Origin: Bog-473 sp035552395
GTDB taxonomy: Bacteria; Actinomycetota; Acidimicrobiia; Acidimicrobiales; RAAP-2
Direction: 5' to 3'
DNA length: 30,294 nucleotides
Assembly (NCBI GenBank): GCA_035552395.1
Contig: DASZLL010000033.1
Span: 1 to 30,294, forward strand
The notes beneath the pieces are model-generated. The model did not search any database. It had not been told where the DNA came from and saw only the letters and a list, made by a program, of their open reading frames with translations. The position numbers and the translations under genes were made by a program. Position 1 is the stretch's first letter. Every line of letters begins with the position of its first letter. Shown here piece by piece: positions 7,332-15,293 of the stretch.

Positions 7332-8392
7332 TCGTTGCGCTCCGCCCCGCCGGCGGCGGTCTCGTCGAGGTAGTCGGGCTGGGTCAGGCCGAGCCGTCGC
7401 ATCGCCGTCCCCGTCAGAGCCTCAAGGACGCAGCGGTGCGCGAAGAGCGCGGTGATGTTGTTGCCCGAGTCGTATGGCGGGCTCACCTCGACCACGTCCA
7501 TCGCCACCATGCCGACCTCGGCACACATCCGCCGTACGGCGCGGAGCACCTCGGCGCTGGTGAGGCCACCCGGCTCGGGCGAGCCGGTCCCGGGCGCGTG
7601 AGCCGGGTCGACCGCATCGACGTCGACCGAGATGTAGAGGTGGTCCGCGCTGCCCGAGAGGGCCTCGTTGATCGCCCGCTCCAGCACGGCGTCGAAGCCA
7701 TGCCGCTGGACCTCGGCCATGAAGTGCGAATGCATCCCCTGCTCCTCCATCCAGGCCACGATGTCGGGCGTCGGCCAGTAGCCGCGCAACCCGACCTGGA
7801 CGAAGTTGCGGCCCAGCACTGCACCGCTCTCGATCAGGCGGCGCATGGGAGTGCCGTGGCCCGCCAGCACCCCCTGCATGTCGGGGGCGGTGTCGGCATG
7901 GGCGTCAAAGTGGACGATGCCGATCTTCCCGTACCCATAGACGTCGGCCACTGCGGTGGCGGCCGGCCACGTGATGCCGTGATCGCCGCCCAGGATGACG
8001 GGCATGGCGCCTCCCTCGAGGATCTCGGCCACGAAGGCGCGGATGTTCTCGAAGGTGCGGTCGGTGCTCCCGATGATGATCTCGGCGTCGCCGTAGTCGC
8101 ACACGGTCAGATGTTCGAACGGGTCGACCCGCACGTGCAGGTGGGGGCGGGCGTAGGGAGGCGACGGCAGGTGGTCACAGGTCCGGATGGCCTGGGGGCC
8201 CATGTGGGTGCCGGCCCGCGTCACGGCGGTGCCGTCCCATGGTGCGCCGCCGACCGCCACGTCGACCTGGCCGGCCCGCAGGTCTTCGGGTGTCAGGCAG
8301 ACCGGGAGCTTCATGAAAGTGGGAATGCCCTGCCACGCGAGTTCGAGCTCGTAGCGGTTCAGGCTGATCGGCCCCGGGGGCCTCTCCGTCAC
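7328..8392 (-). CDS. ureohydrolase (agmatinase/arginase superfamily), riboswitch operon copy
   Basis: Encodes 354 residues. The dinuclear metal site is complete: GGDHG (His138), HFDAHADT (Asp163, His165, Asp167) and SVDVDAVD (Asp257, Asp259), followed by PGTGSPEPGG. The family hydrolyses a guanidino group to urea plus amine (arginine, agmatine, guanidinobutyrate, guanidinopropionate), and some members act on free guanidine or metformin with nickel. The GTG at 8392 is preceded by GGGAAGGAG. The N-terminal 45 residues are longer than in classical agmatinase, and APWDGTAVTRAGTHMGP differs from the common PFDxGxxxRPGxRxGP loop, so specificity may be changed. It lies between DppB (49 bases) and the Rieske gene (4-base overlap) and is inside the riboswitch-controlled operon. 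Nickel chaperone genes are not nearby. Confidence 0.93.
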   Translation of the reverse strand: MTERPPGPISLNRYELELAWQGIPTFMKLPVCLTPEDLRAGQVDVAVGGAPWDGTAVTRAGTHMGPQAIRTCDHLPSPPYARPHLHVRVDPFEHLTVCDYGDAEIIIGSTDRTFENIRAFVAEILEGGAMPVILGGDHGITWPAATAVADVYGYGKIGIVHFDAHADTAPDMQGVLAGHGTPMRRLIESGAVLGRNFVQVGLRGYWPTPDIVAWMEEQGMHSHFMAEVQRHGFDAVLERAINEALSGSADHLYISVDVDAVDPAHAPGTGSPEPGGLTSAEVLRAVRRMCAEVGMVAMDVVEVSPPYDSGNNITALFAHRCVLEALTGTAMRRLGLTQPDYLDETAAGGAERNE

Positions 8393-8441
8393 GGCGTTCT
8401 CCTTCCCTGTCTTGTTCGGCGTGTTCTCGGCGGCCCGGTGC

Positions 8442-9449
8442 TCATTCGAGCGCCACGCGCGGGTCGACCACTGCCTGCAGGACGTCCACCAGCGCGTTGA
8501 TGACGACGTAGAAGACGCCGAGCACGAGGGTGACCCCGGCGATGGCGGGGAAGTCCGCGGTCGGGATGCTCTGCTCGGTGTAGAGCCCAATGCCCGGCCA
8601 GGCGAAGACCGTCTCGACGACCACGACGCCGGCGAACATGAGGCCCACCTGCAGTCCGGTCATGGAGAGCGCGGCGGACAAGGAGTTGCGCAGCGCGTGG
8701 CGGAACAGGACGAGCCTCTCGGTGATTCCTTTCGCACGGGCCGTGCGGACGAAGTCCGATCGCATGGATGCGTGGAGCGAGCCACGCAACACACGTCCGA
8801 TGGACACCGCCGGGCCGATCGCCACGCAGAGCGCGGGCAGGATCAGGTGTTCGAAGCCGTCCCACGCGGTGCTGAACTGCAGGTGCAGCAGGGCATCGGG
8901 GATGATCAACCCAGTCGGGCCCGTCGGCGGGTTGGCCACGCCGGTGTCGCCGCTCGCCGGTAGCAGATGCAAGTCACCGTTGAGCACGAGCACGCTGAGG
9001 AGGGCGAGGAGGAACGAGGGGACCGAGGCACCGGCGATCATCACCACCCGCAGGGCGCTGGCCCCGCGCCAACGACCGGCGGACGCCAGGCCGAGCGCGG
9101 TGCCGAGCACGACGGCGATGCCAAGCGCGGCGATCGTCAACTCAATAGTGGCCGGCAGGTAGGTAGTGAGGTCGGTCGAGACCGGGCGGCGCGTACGCAG
9201 CGAGTTCTCGAGGTTCCCGTGGAAGAGGTTCCCCAGGTAGTGGAAGTACTGGTCGAGTACGGGCTTGTTGTACCCGAGGAGGGCCGACTCCTTGGTGATG
9301 GCCGCTTTGGAGGCGTTGGCGCCGAGGTAGGCGTGCACGGGGTTGGTGCCGCTCAGCTTCTGCAGGAAGAAGATGATCGCGGTGAGGATGATGATGATGA
9401 TCAGCAGGGCACCGATTCGCTTGAGCACGAACCTCGGCAGGCCGGTCAT
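8442..9449 (-). CDS. ABC transporter permease, DppB/OppB/NikB type
   Basis: Encodes 335 residues, the family's usual length. The N-terminal membrane helix (about residues 9-30, rich in Ile and Leu) is followed by a long extracytoplasmic segment with KPVLDQYFHYLGNLFHGNLENSLRTRRPV, typical of the first permease of peptide/nickel transporters, and then about five more helices. RTARAKGITERLVLFRHALRN is the cytoplasmic EAA-type loop that contacts the ATPase. It starts at an ATG overlapping the DppC stop by 4 bases. It would form the inner-membrane channel with DppC. The substrate class (dipeptides, oligopeptides, opines, nickel chelates) cannot be told from the permease. Confidence 0.93.
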   Translation of the reverse strand: MTGLPRFVLKRIGALLIIIIILTAIIFFLQKLSGTNPVHAYLGANASKAAITKESALLGYNKPVLDQYFHYLGNLFHGNLENSLRTRRPVSTDLTTYLPATIELTIAALGIAVVLGTALGLASAGRWRGASALRVVMIAGASVPSFLLALLSVLVLNGDLHLLPASGDTGVANPPTGPTGLIIPDALLHLQFSTAWDGFEHLILPALCVAIGPAVSIGRVLRGSLHASMRSDFVRTARAKGITERLVLFRHALRNSLSAALSMTGLQVGLMFAGVVVVETVFAWPGIGLYTEQSIPTADFPAIAGVTLVLGVFYVVINALVDVLQAVVDPRVALE

Positions 9450-10330
9450 ACGCCTTGCCCGGTGGCATCGGCCACGGCGTCACCTGTGAGGTTGGCGCCG
9501 AGTGCGAGGAGGGCAACGGCGATCCCGGGCATTACCGGGATCCACCACTGTTGGAGCAGGAACTGCAGGCCGCGCGCTGCCATGGCGCCGAGCTCGGGGG
9601 ACGGCGCCGGCGCGCCCAGCCCGAGGAACGACAGCGCCGCCAGCGTCACCACCAGGTTGCCTACGTCGAGGCTCGCGGTCACGACCATCGCGGGCACCGC
9701 ACCGGGCAGCAGGTGGCGTAGCCCGCGGCGGACGGGACCGGCGCCGGCCAGGGCCGCGGCCTCCAAATGGGGACGGGCGGCCCAGGCGCGCACCTCCCCG
9801 CGCATGATCCTCGCGTAGAAAGGCCACCAGACGATTGCCACCGCCAGGAGCACGTGGGCGTAACTCGGGCCGAGCGAGGCGGCGATCGCGATGGCGAGCA
9901 GCGGGCCGGGAAGAGCGAGGAACAGGTCGGTGAAGCGCATCAGCACCGTGTCCACCCACCCGCCCGCCACGCCGGCCACGAGCCCGATCAGGCCGCCGAT
10001 GACGACCCCCGACGTCACGACGATGAGCACGCCGAGCATGCTCGTGCGCAGGCCGAAGAGGACGCGACTGAAGATGTCGTACCCGACCTCGTCCGTACCC
10101 ATCAGGTGGCCCCCGTGCAGTGGGGGGGTGAAGGGGACACCAGAGGGGACGATCGGGTTGTAGGGCGCGATGAGAGGTGCGGACACCGCCAGGACGACGA
10201 GCAACCCGAGCAGGATCATGCCCGCCTTGTCCACCTTGGTGGCGCCCTTGAACACCTTGGTCGCGCCGCCGATCGACTTCAGGCCGCGCCGGCCTGCCCG
10301 GCCGGGAACGAAGGCCTCGGCGACCGCCAT
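9446..10330 (-). CDS. ABC transporter permease, DppC/OppC/NikC type
   Basis: Encodes 294 residues. The cytoplasmic N-terminus leads to a first helix (about residues 37-52), then HLMGTDEVGYDIFSRVLFGLR, the family's signature segment before the BPD transmembrane domain, then five helices. The EAA loop region is AALAGAGPVRRGLRHLLP. The ATG at 10330 shares one base with the stop of the ATPase gene (TGATG), so the two are coupled; a longer open frame upstream is a shadow of the ATPase. It pairs with DppB and the fused ATPase to make a complete importer together with the solute-binding protein encoded further up the operon. Confidence 0.93.
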   Translation of the reverse strand: MAVAEAFVPGRAGRRGLKSIGGATKVFKGATKVDKAGMILLGLLVVLAVSAPLIAPYNPIVPSGVPFTPPLHGGHLMGTDEVGYDIFSRVLFGLRTSMLGVLIVVTSGVVIGGLIGLVAGVAGGWVDTVLMRFTDLFLALPGPLLAIAIAASLGPSYAHVLLAVAIVWWPFYARIMRGEVRAWAARPHLEAAALAGAGPVRRGLRHLLPGAVPAMVVTASLDVGNLVVTLAALSFLGLGAPAPSPELGAMAARGLQFLLQQWWIPVMPGIAVALLALGANLTGDAVADATGQGV

Positions 10331-12351
10331 CAGCAGCCACCCCCTGCGCGCAGGAAGACCGGGCAGGCCACCTCGCGGCTCGATGTTCCCCACGGCGTCA
10401 GCGATGCGTCGACGGACGCGCACCCAGGCTCGGCCTTGGGGCAGCGCGGGTGGAACTCACATCCCTCCGGGGGGTCGAGCGGGCTCGCCGGCTCGCCTTT
10501 GAGGCGGACGGTGGTCCGGGCGAGGTCGGGTACGGCATCGAGGAGGGACTCGGTGTACGGGTGCGCCGGGGACGTGCAGATCTCGTCCGAGGGCCCGCAC
10601 TCGACGATGCGCCCCAGGTACATCACCGCGATGCGGTCGGCCACTACCCGCGCCGCCGCGAGGTCGTGGGTCACGAAGAGCACCGCGACCCCGAGGTCGC
10701 GGCGCAACTGCCCGACGAGGTTGAGCACCGTCGCCGCGAGGGAGACGTCGAGGGCGCTGGTCGGCTCGTCGCAGAGCAGCACATCGGGCGGGACCACCGT
10801 GGCGCGGGCCAGCGCCGCGCGTTGGCGCTGGCCGCCCGAGAGCTGCGACGGCTTCGCCGCGGCCACCTCGGCCGGCAGGCCCACCTCGGTCAAGGCCGTG
10901 CGTACTCGCTCGGCGCGCTCCGATCCGCTCAGCTTCTCCGAGCGCAGGCGCTCGCCGACGAGCTCACCGATCGTCAGCCAGGGTGTGAGCGAAGCGCCGG
11001 CGTCCTGGAACACCATCTGGGGCCGCGCGCCGCGCCCGAACTCAATGGAGCCCGAGTCGATGGGCTGCAGGCCGGCAATCGAGCGAAGCAGCGTCGACTT
11101 CCCGCAGCCGCTCTCGCCGACCAGGGCCACAGCCTCTCCCTTGTTCACCTCAAGTGAGACACCGCGCAACGCCTTCAGGTGCTGGCGGCGGAGCCCCGTG
11201 CCGATGGGAAAGGACTTCGACACGTCGTGCACGAGAACACCTGGCGGCGCGCTGCCCTGGACGCGGAGCTCGACCTCGGGCCAGGGGTCCGCGGGATCCG
11301 CCTCCGCGGCACCCCCGAGCGCCTCCTGCCAGCGGACGCAGGCGACCTGGCGTGGGATGGCGCCGGCGGTCATGACGACCTCGAGCTCGGGGAGAGCGAC
11401 GTCGCAGATGTCGGAGTGCAGCTCGCAACGCGGGCCGAACGGGCAGCCGGGCGGGTGAGCCCGCGGATCCGGCGGTTCGCCGCGCAGCGTGACGATGGGC
11501 CTGCTCCGGTCGCAGCCCAGCATGAGGCGGGACCGCAGCAAACCCGAAGTGTAGGGGTGGACGGGTGCGGAGAGCACGCCGCCCGACTGCCCCACTTCAG
11601 CCAGACGCGACCCGTAGAGCACGGCGATCCGGTCCGAGATCTGCGCGGCGACGCCGAGATCGTGGGTCACCAGGATGAAGCTCGTGCCGAACTCGTCGCG
11701 CAGGGAGGCGATGAGTTCGAGGATCTGCGCCTGGACGGTCACGTCGAGCGCGGTGGTGGGTTCATCGGCGATGACGAGGGAGGGCGAGCCCGCCACGGCC
11801 ATGGCGATCATCACGCGCTGGCGGAGGCCGCCGGAGAGCTCGTGGGGGTAGGCCCGCAGGCGGCGCCTGGCCTCGGGCACGCCGACGGCATCGAGCAGTC
11901 GCAGCGCTTCGGAGGCCGAGCCGGCCGCCTCTTGGATCTGGCGGCCGACCCGCATGGTGGGGTTGAGTGACGTCATCGGGTCCTGGAACACCGCGCCGAG
12001 GTGCTGGCGGCGCACGAGGCGTGCCTCCTCCGCGGTTGCCGTCACCATGTCGGTGCCGCAGACGCGCACGGAGCCGGTGACGGTCGGGCTGGGGCGGGCT
12101 GGCAACAGGCCGAGCATGGTGAGAGCGAGCACGGACTTGCCGGACCCGGACTCGCCGACGATCCCGACGATCTCGCCGGGGCCGATGTCGAGGGTCACCC
12201 CGCGTAGGGCGTGCACATCGCTGCCCCCGCGGACGAAACTGACGTGCAGATCCGACACCGCGGCAACCGGCTCACGGGTCAGGCCGCGCTCGGGCGGCTC
12301 GTGTGGTGTAGGCGTCTTGGATCCGATGGCGGCGGCGTGTGAGAGGGTCAC
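10330..12351 (-). CDS. fused peptide-type ABC transporter ATPase (DppD-DppF)
   Basis: Encodes 673 residues with two complete nucleotide-binding domains in one chain. NBD1: Walker A GESGSGKS (66-73), Q-loop FQDPMTSLNP, signature LSGGLRQRV (172-180), Walker B LVIADEPTTALD. NBD2: Walker A GESGCGKS (about 408-415), FQDAGASLTP, LSGGQRQR, LLCDEPTSALD. Each half ends with the Cys-containing oligopeptide C-terminal extension (PPGCPFGPRC and PPEGCEFHPRC), as in OppD/OppF and DppD/DppF. In most transporters these are two genes; fusions are known. The GTG at 12351 overlaps the GATase stop (GTGA) and gives a leader of about 30 residues before the first domain. It energises the DppB-DppC channel. Confidence 0.93.
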   Translation of the reverse strand: MTLSHAAAIGSKTPTPHEPPERGLTREPVAAVSDLHVSFVRGGSDVHALRGVTLDIGPGEIVGIVGESGSGKSVLALTMLGLLPARPSPTVTGSVRVCGTDMVTATAEEARLVRRQHLGAVFQDPMTSLNPTMRVGRQIQEAAGSASEALRLLDAVGVPEARRRLRAYPHELSGGLRQRVMIAMAVAGSPSLVIADEPTTALDVTVQAQILELIASLRDEFGTSFILVTHDLGVAAQISDRIAVLYGSRLAEVGQSGGVLSAPVHPYTSGLLRSRLMLGCDRSRPIVTLRGEPPDPRAHPPGCPFGPRCELHSDICDVALPELEVVMTAGAIPRQVACVRWQEALGGAAEADPADPWPEVELRVQGSAPPGVLVHDVSKSFPIGTGLRRQHLKALRGVSLEVNKGEAVALVGESGCGKSTLLRSIAGLQPIDSGSIEFGRGARPQMVFQDAGASLTPWLTIGELVGERLRSEKLSGSERAERVRTALTEVGLPAEVAAAKPSQLSGGQRQRAALARATVVPPDVLLCDEPTSALDVSLAATVLNLVGQLRRDLGVAVLFVTHDLAAARVVADRIAVMYLGRIVECGPSDEICTSPAHPYTESLLDAVPDLARTTVRLKGEPASPLDPPEGCEFHPRCPKAEPGCASVDASLTPWGTSSREVACPVFLRAGGGC

Positions 12352-13043
12352 CGGCCCACCAGCCACGCGAACGGTGCCAGGTGCCGCGCATCGACGGCCG
12401 AAAGGCGTTCGGGATGCCACTGCACGCCGAGGAGCCCCGGGGACTCGACGGCCTCGATCACGCCGTCGTCGCTCCAGGCCGTCGCCCGCAGTACTTGGCC
12501 CGGGTCCGCAATGGCTTGGTGGTGGATGGAGTTGACGTGTCCGACCTTGGCGAGGAGGCCCGCCGCCACGGTGCCCGGCTCGGCGCGGACGCCGTGCACG
12601 ACCTCATACTGGCGCTCCTCCTGCCAGTGCCCGTCGATGCCCTTCTCCACCAGGTCGGCGATGAGTGTCCCGCCCCCGATGACGGCGAGCAGCTGCGCGC
12701 CGCGGCATACGCCGAGCACCCGCTTGCCCTGCCCCAGCGCGTGCTGGACCGACGCGATCTCGGCAACGTCGCGACCGGGATCCACGTCCATCAATGACTC
12801 GGGTGACCTCGCCGCCGTGCCCGCGTAGAGGTCGGGGTCGACGTCGCCACCCCCGGTGGCAATGAGCGCGTCGCAACGGTCGACAACGGCGGTAAGCGCG
12901 AGGGGATCGGTGTCCGGGCCGGCGGGCAACACGACCGGCACGGCACCCACCGCCGCTACGGAGGAGACGTAGCCACGGTGAGTCGAGTACCGATCAGCGG
13001 GTGACCGCCCGCACAGGATGCCGACCAGCGTGGGCGACGTCAC
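12348..13043 (-). CDS. class I glutamine-amidotransferase-like hydrolase (PuuD/gamma-glutamyl-GABA hydrolase type)
   Basis: Encodes 231 residues. The catalytic triad is clear: Cys113 in GVCRGAQ, and His210 and Glu212 in QWHPE. TGGGDVDP, with the oxyanion and substrate region before the nucleophile, is typical of peptidase C26 / PuuD proteins. PuuD cleaves gamma-glutamyl-GABA to glutamate and GABA after putrescine has been gamma-glutamylated by PuuA and oxidised. Here the gene is two genes downstream of a glutamine-synthetase-like (PuuA/GlnT-type) ligase, so a gamma-glutamyl cycle for another amine is likely. No PuuB or PuuC oxidase/dehydrogenase gene is present. The GTG at 13043 overlaps the creatininase-family stop by 4 bases. 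Confidence 0.9.
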   Translation of the reverse strand: MTSPTLVGILCGRSPADRYSTHRGYVSSVAAVGAVPVVLPAGPDTDPLALTAVVDRCDALIATGGGDVDPDLYAGTAARSPESLMDVDPGRDVAEIASVQHALGQGKRVLGVCRGAQLLAVIGGGTLIADLVEKGIDGHWQEERQYEVVHGVRAEPGTVAAGLLAKVGHVNSIHHQAIADPGQVLRATAWSDDGVIEAVESPGLLGVQWHPERLSAVDARHLAPFAWLVGR

Positions 13044-13834
13044 GCGATCGCCGCGCTCGCGGGGGCGCCGCTCAGCGGCGGCTCCTCGGTCCGTCCGCGG
13101 GTGATCGCGGCGGACAACTCGTCGACCACCTCGTCAAGGAGCTTGTGCCCGAGCTCTGGGGTGGCCTCCGACGGCCGCCCGGTCACCCCGTTGCGCGACA
13201 GAACCGGCGCGGTATAGCGGAAAACGAGGCCTGCAGTGCGGTCTTCGTCGTCGGCCTGGCGCAGCTGGTCGAGGCGGACATGCTGCGGCGCGAGGGCGAG
13301 CATCAGCGCGGTCTCGGCGCGGTTGGCATGCACGTCCTCGCCGTCGGCCAGCGTCTCCGCGCTGATGGTCGGCGTGAGTGTCCACCAGTTGATGACGCCG
13401 AACCGCAAATCGGGCCGCTCGTGGCGCAGGTGGTCCCCGGCGACGGACAAAGAGGCCTGGTTGCCGAAGTGGCCGTTGACCGCGAGCACGCGACGGATGC
13501 CGCTGCTGGCGAGCCAGGACACCGTGTCGACGACGACGTCCGCCAGTCGCTCGGGCGTGAGCGAGATCGTGCTCGGGAGCATTGTCCCGTGTCCGTAGCT
13601 ACATCCCAGAGCGAGCGCGGGGAGCACCGGGGCGCCGGTGCGCGACGAGGCCGCGTCGCACAGCCCCCGGGCCACGATGGTGTCGGTGCCAGACGGAAGG
13701 TGGGGGCCGTGTTGCTCTGTGGCTCCCACCGGTAAGAGGGCGACCTCTTCGGGGCGGCGCTGGACCAGTGCTTCGATCTCCGGCCACGTGAGGTCCTCCC
13801 AACGCACCGGTCTGTCCTGCCCGTTCGTGGTCAT
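13040..13834 (-). CDS. creatininase family hydrolase
   Basis: Encodes 264 residues. Metal ligands of the creatininase fold are present: Glu40 and His42 in GATEQHGPHLP, Asp51 in GTDT, His122 in VNGHFGN, and Glu175 in HANRAETA. The fold opens or deacylates cyclic and linear amides: creatinine to creatine, formamidopyrimidines, the mycofactocin precursor peptide (MftE). There is no mycofactocin gene nearby, and the guanidine riboswitch just upstream makes a cyclic guanidino compound such as creatinine a reasonable candidate, but creatininase proper is only one branch of a broad family. The ATG at 13834 lies 3 bases after the ligase stop, and the gene overlaps the next by 4 bases. Confidence 0.9.
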   Translation of the reverse strand: MTTNGQDRPVRWEDLTWPEIEALVQRRPEEVALLPVGATEQHGPHLPSGTDTIVARGLCDAASSRTGAPVLPALALGCSYGHGTMLPSTISLTPERLADVVVDTVSWLASSGIRRVLAVNGHFGNQASLSVAGDHLRHERPDLRFGVINWWTLTPTISAETLADGEDVHANRAETALMLALAPQHVRLDQLRQADDEDRTAGLVFRYTAPVLSRNGVTGRPSEATPELGHKLLDEVVDELSAAITRGRTEEPPLSGAPASAAIA

Positions 13835-13837
13835 CGG

Positions 13838-15241
13838 TCAGAACATCGTCAGGTAGTTCTCGCGCTCCCACTCGGAGACGCGCGTGTGGTACGACTCCCA
13901 CTCTGCGACCTTCATATCGACGTAGGCCGTCACGAACTCCTGCGGGAAGACTTCGTGGGTGAGGGGGTCCGCGTCGAACGCCTCAATCGCCTCGAGCAAC
14001 GTACGCGGCAGCTTCGTCGCCTGGACGTCCCCCCCCGAGGGCCCGGTTCGAGACCAGTCGTACGTGAGGTCCTCGACCGGATTCCCCGGGTCGAGACCCT
14101 GGGCGACGCCTTCGAGCCCCGCCGCCACGAGGAAGGCCGCAGCCAGGTAGGGGTTGGCGGCCGAGTCCACGCCGCGGTTCTCGATAGCCGGCCGGTTTCG
14201 GGGTAGCCGCAGGAGGCAGGACCTGTTGTTGTCGCCGTAGGCGGCCCACGTCGGAGCCCATGACACGGTGCCGTCGGAGAGGCGAGGTTGGAGCCGCTTG
14301 TACGAGTTCACGGTCGGCGTGCAGATGGCGGCCAGCGCCGGCGCGTGGCGCATGATGCCAGCAACGAAGCCGTAGGCGGCCTTGCTCCAGCCGCGCCCGC
14401 GCGTGTCCTCGGGGTCCCGGAAGAGGTTCTGCCCTCCTTCGAGCTCAGTGAGGCTCATGTTGAAGTGGGCGCCCGAGCCCCAGGCTTCCGTGTAGGGCTT
14501 GGGCATGAAGGTCACCATGAGCCCGATCTGCTTGGCGATCTGCTTTGCCATCAGTCGCAGAAGGGTCACGCGATCGGCCGTGACGAGCGCCGGCGCAAAA
14601 TCGAAGTCGAACTCGACCTGCCCGTCCCCACCCTCGTGGTCGAAGCTGAATGCCCCGAAACCGCAATCGTGCATGGCCCGCACCATCGGGTCCAGGAAGT
14701 CCATCACGTCCAGAGTGGCTTCCACGTCGTAGCCGGCGGTCGGGCGCAAGCGCCCGGAAGGCTTCGACGGGACGAGATAGTCGTCTGCCGGAGCCGGCCG
14801 GTCCCCGACAAAGGGCTTGACGACATAGAACTCTGGCTCGATGCCCAGCTGGAACTCGTAGCCAGATGCCCGGGCACGGTCGAGTTGTTTCTTCAGAATT
14901 GAGCGTGTGCAATGGGCGAACGGCTCCGTACCGCCGTAGTGGAGGTCGGCGGCCATGTGGGCGAACCGCCGGTCCCAAGGCAGGATGCACAGCGTGCTTG
15001 CGTCAGGCACAGTGACGCACTCGTCCTCGGTCGGTGTCATCTGGCCGAGGTTGCCCAAGCCACGGGGCGTATAACGCTCGTGCCCGGCGAGGAGGTCGGG
15101 CAGGTGGCCGACCGGCACGCACTTGGACTTGGCTCGCCCGGCAATGTCGACGAACGACGCGAACACATACTCCACGCCCTGCGCCGCCAGGCTGCTCGCC
15201 AGCTCGGCGTGCTGGTCGTCGACCTCAAAGATCGTCTGCAT
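13838..15241 (-). CDS. glutamine-synthetase-like gamma-glutamyl amide ligase (GlnT/GMAS/PuuA group)
   Basis: Encodes 467 residues. It carries the glutamine synthetase fold: a beta-grasp N-domain (VEYVFASFVDIAGRAKSKCVP), then catalytic-domain motifs GIEPEFY, FDHEGGDGQVEF, TFMPKPYTEAWGSGAH, PTVNSYKRL, DNNRSCLLRLP and the ENRGVDSAANPYLA segment. The sequence is closer in style to the GlnT / gamma-glutamylmethylamide synthetase and gamma-glutamylpolyamine synthetase groups than to GlnA, so it probably joins glutamate to an amine using ATP. The absence of the C-terminal adenylylation Tyr region of GlnA-I agrees. It is the first gene after the guanidine-I riboswitch; GGGAGAG sits 6 bases before the ATG at 15241. 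Together with the PuuD-like hydrolase it may make and break gamma-glutamyl amides. Confidence 0.88.
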   Translation of the reverse strand: MQTIFEVDDQHAELASSLAAQGVEYVFASFVDIAGRAKSKCVPVGHLPDLLAGHERYTPRGLGNLGQMTPTEDECVTVPDASTLCILPWDRRFAHMAADLHYGGTEPFAHCTRSILKKQLDRARASGYEFQLGIEPEFYVVKPFVGDRPAPADDYLVPSKPSGRLRPTAGYDVEATLDVMDFLDPMVRAMHDCGFGAFSFDHEGGDGQVEFDFDFAPALVTADRVTLLRLMAKQIAKQIGLMVTFMPKPYTEAWGSGAHFNMSLTELEGGQNLFRDPEDTRGRGWSKAAYGFVAGIMRHAPALAAICTPTVNSYKRLQPRLSDGTVSWAPTWAAYGDNNRSCLLRLPRNRPAIENRGVDSAANPYLAAAFLVAAGLEGVAQGLDPGNPVEDLTYDWSRTGPSGGDVQATKLPRTLLEAIEAFDADPLTHEVFPQEFVTAYVDMKVAEWESYHTRVSEWERENYLTMF

Positions 15242-15259
15242 AAGTGTCTCTCCCGTCCC

Positions 15260-15293
15260 AAAAAAGGGAGAGCCCGGTTGGCCGAAACCTCCC
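15260..15293 (-). terminator. rho-independent terminator of the guanidine riboswitch
   Basis: Read on the minus strand, GGGAGG (15293-15288) can pair with TCTCCC (15271-15266), directly followed by TTTTTT (15265-15260); a small inner stem CGG-CCAA-CCG and an alternative AGCCCGG/CCGGGCT stem can stack in the same region. The 5' arm is also part of the conserved 3' end of the aptamer (GCCCGGGAG), so aptamer and terminator compete for it. This is the expected layout for a transcriptional ON switch: with guanidine bound the terminator does not form. The ribosome-binding site of the ligase gene begins just after it. Confidence 0.85.

Noticed and set aside
7328..8392. Firm assignment as the nickel-dependent guanidine hydrolase GdmH
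   Set aside because: The riboswitch makes it tempting, but no hypA/hypB-like nickel chaperone gene is nearby and I could not confirm GdmH-specific residues by eye.
13040..13834. Creatininase-family gene as mycofactocin MftE
   Set aside because: No mycofactocin precursor, radical SAM or chaperone gene is in the window; the guanidine context argues for another substrate.
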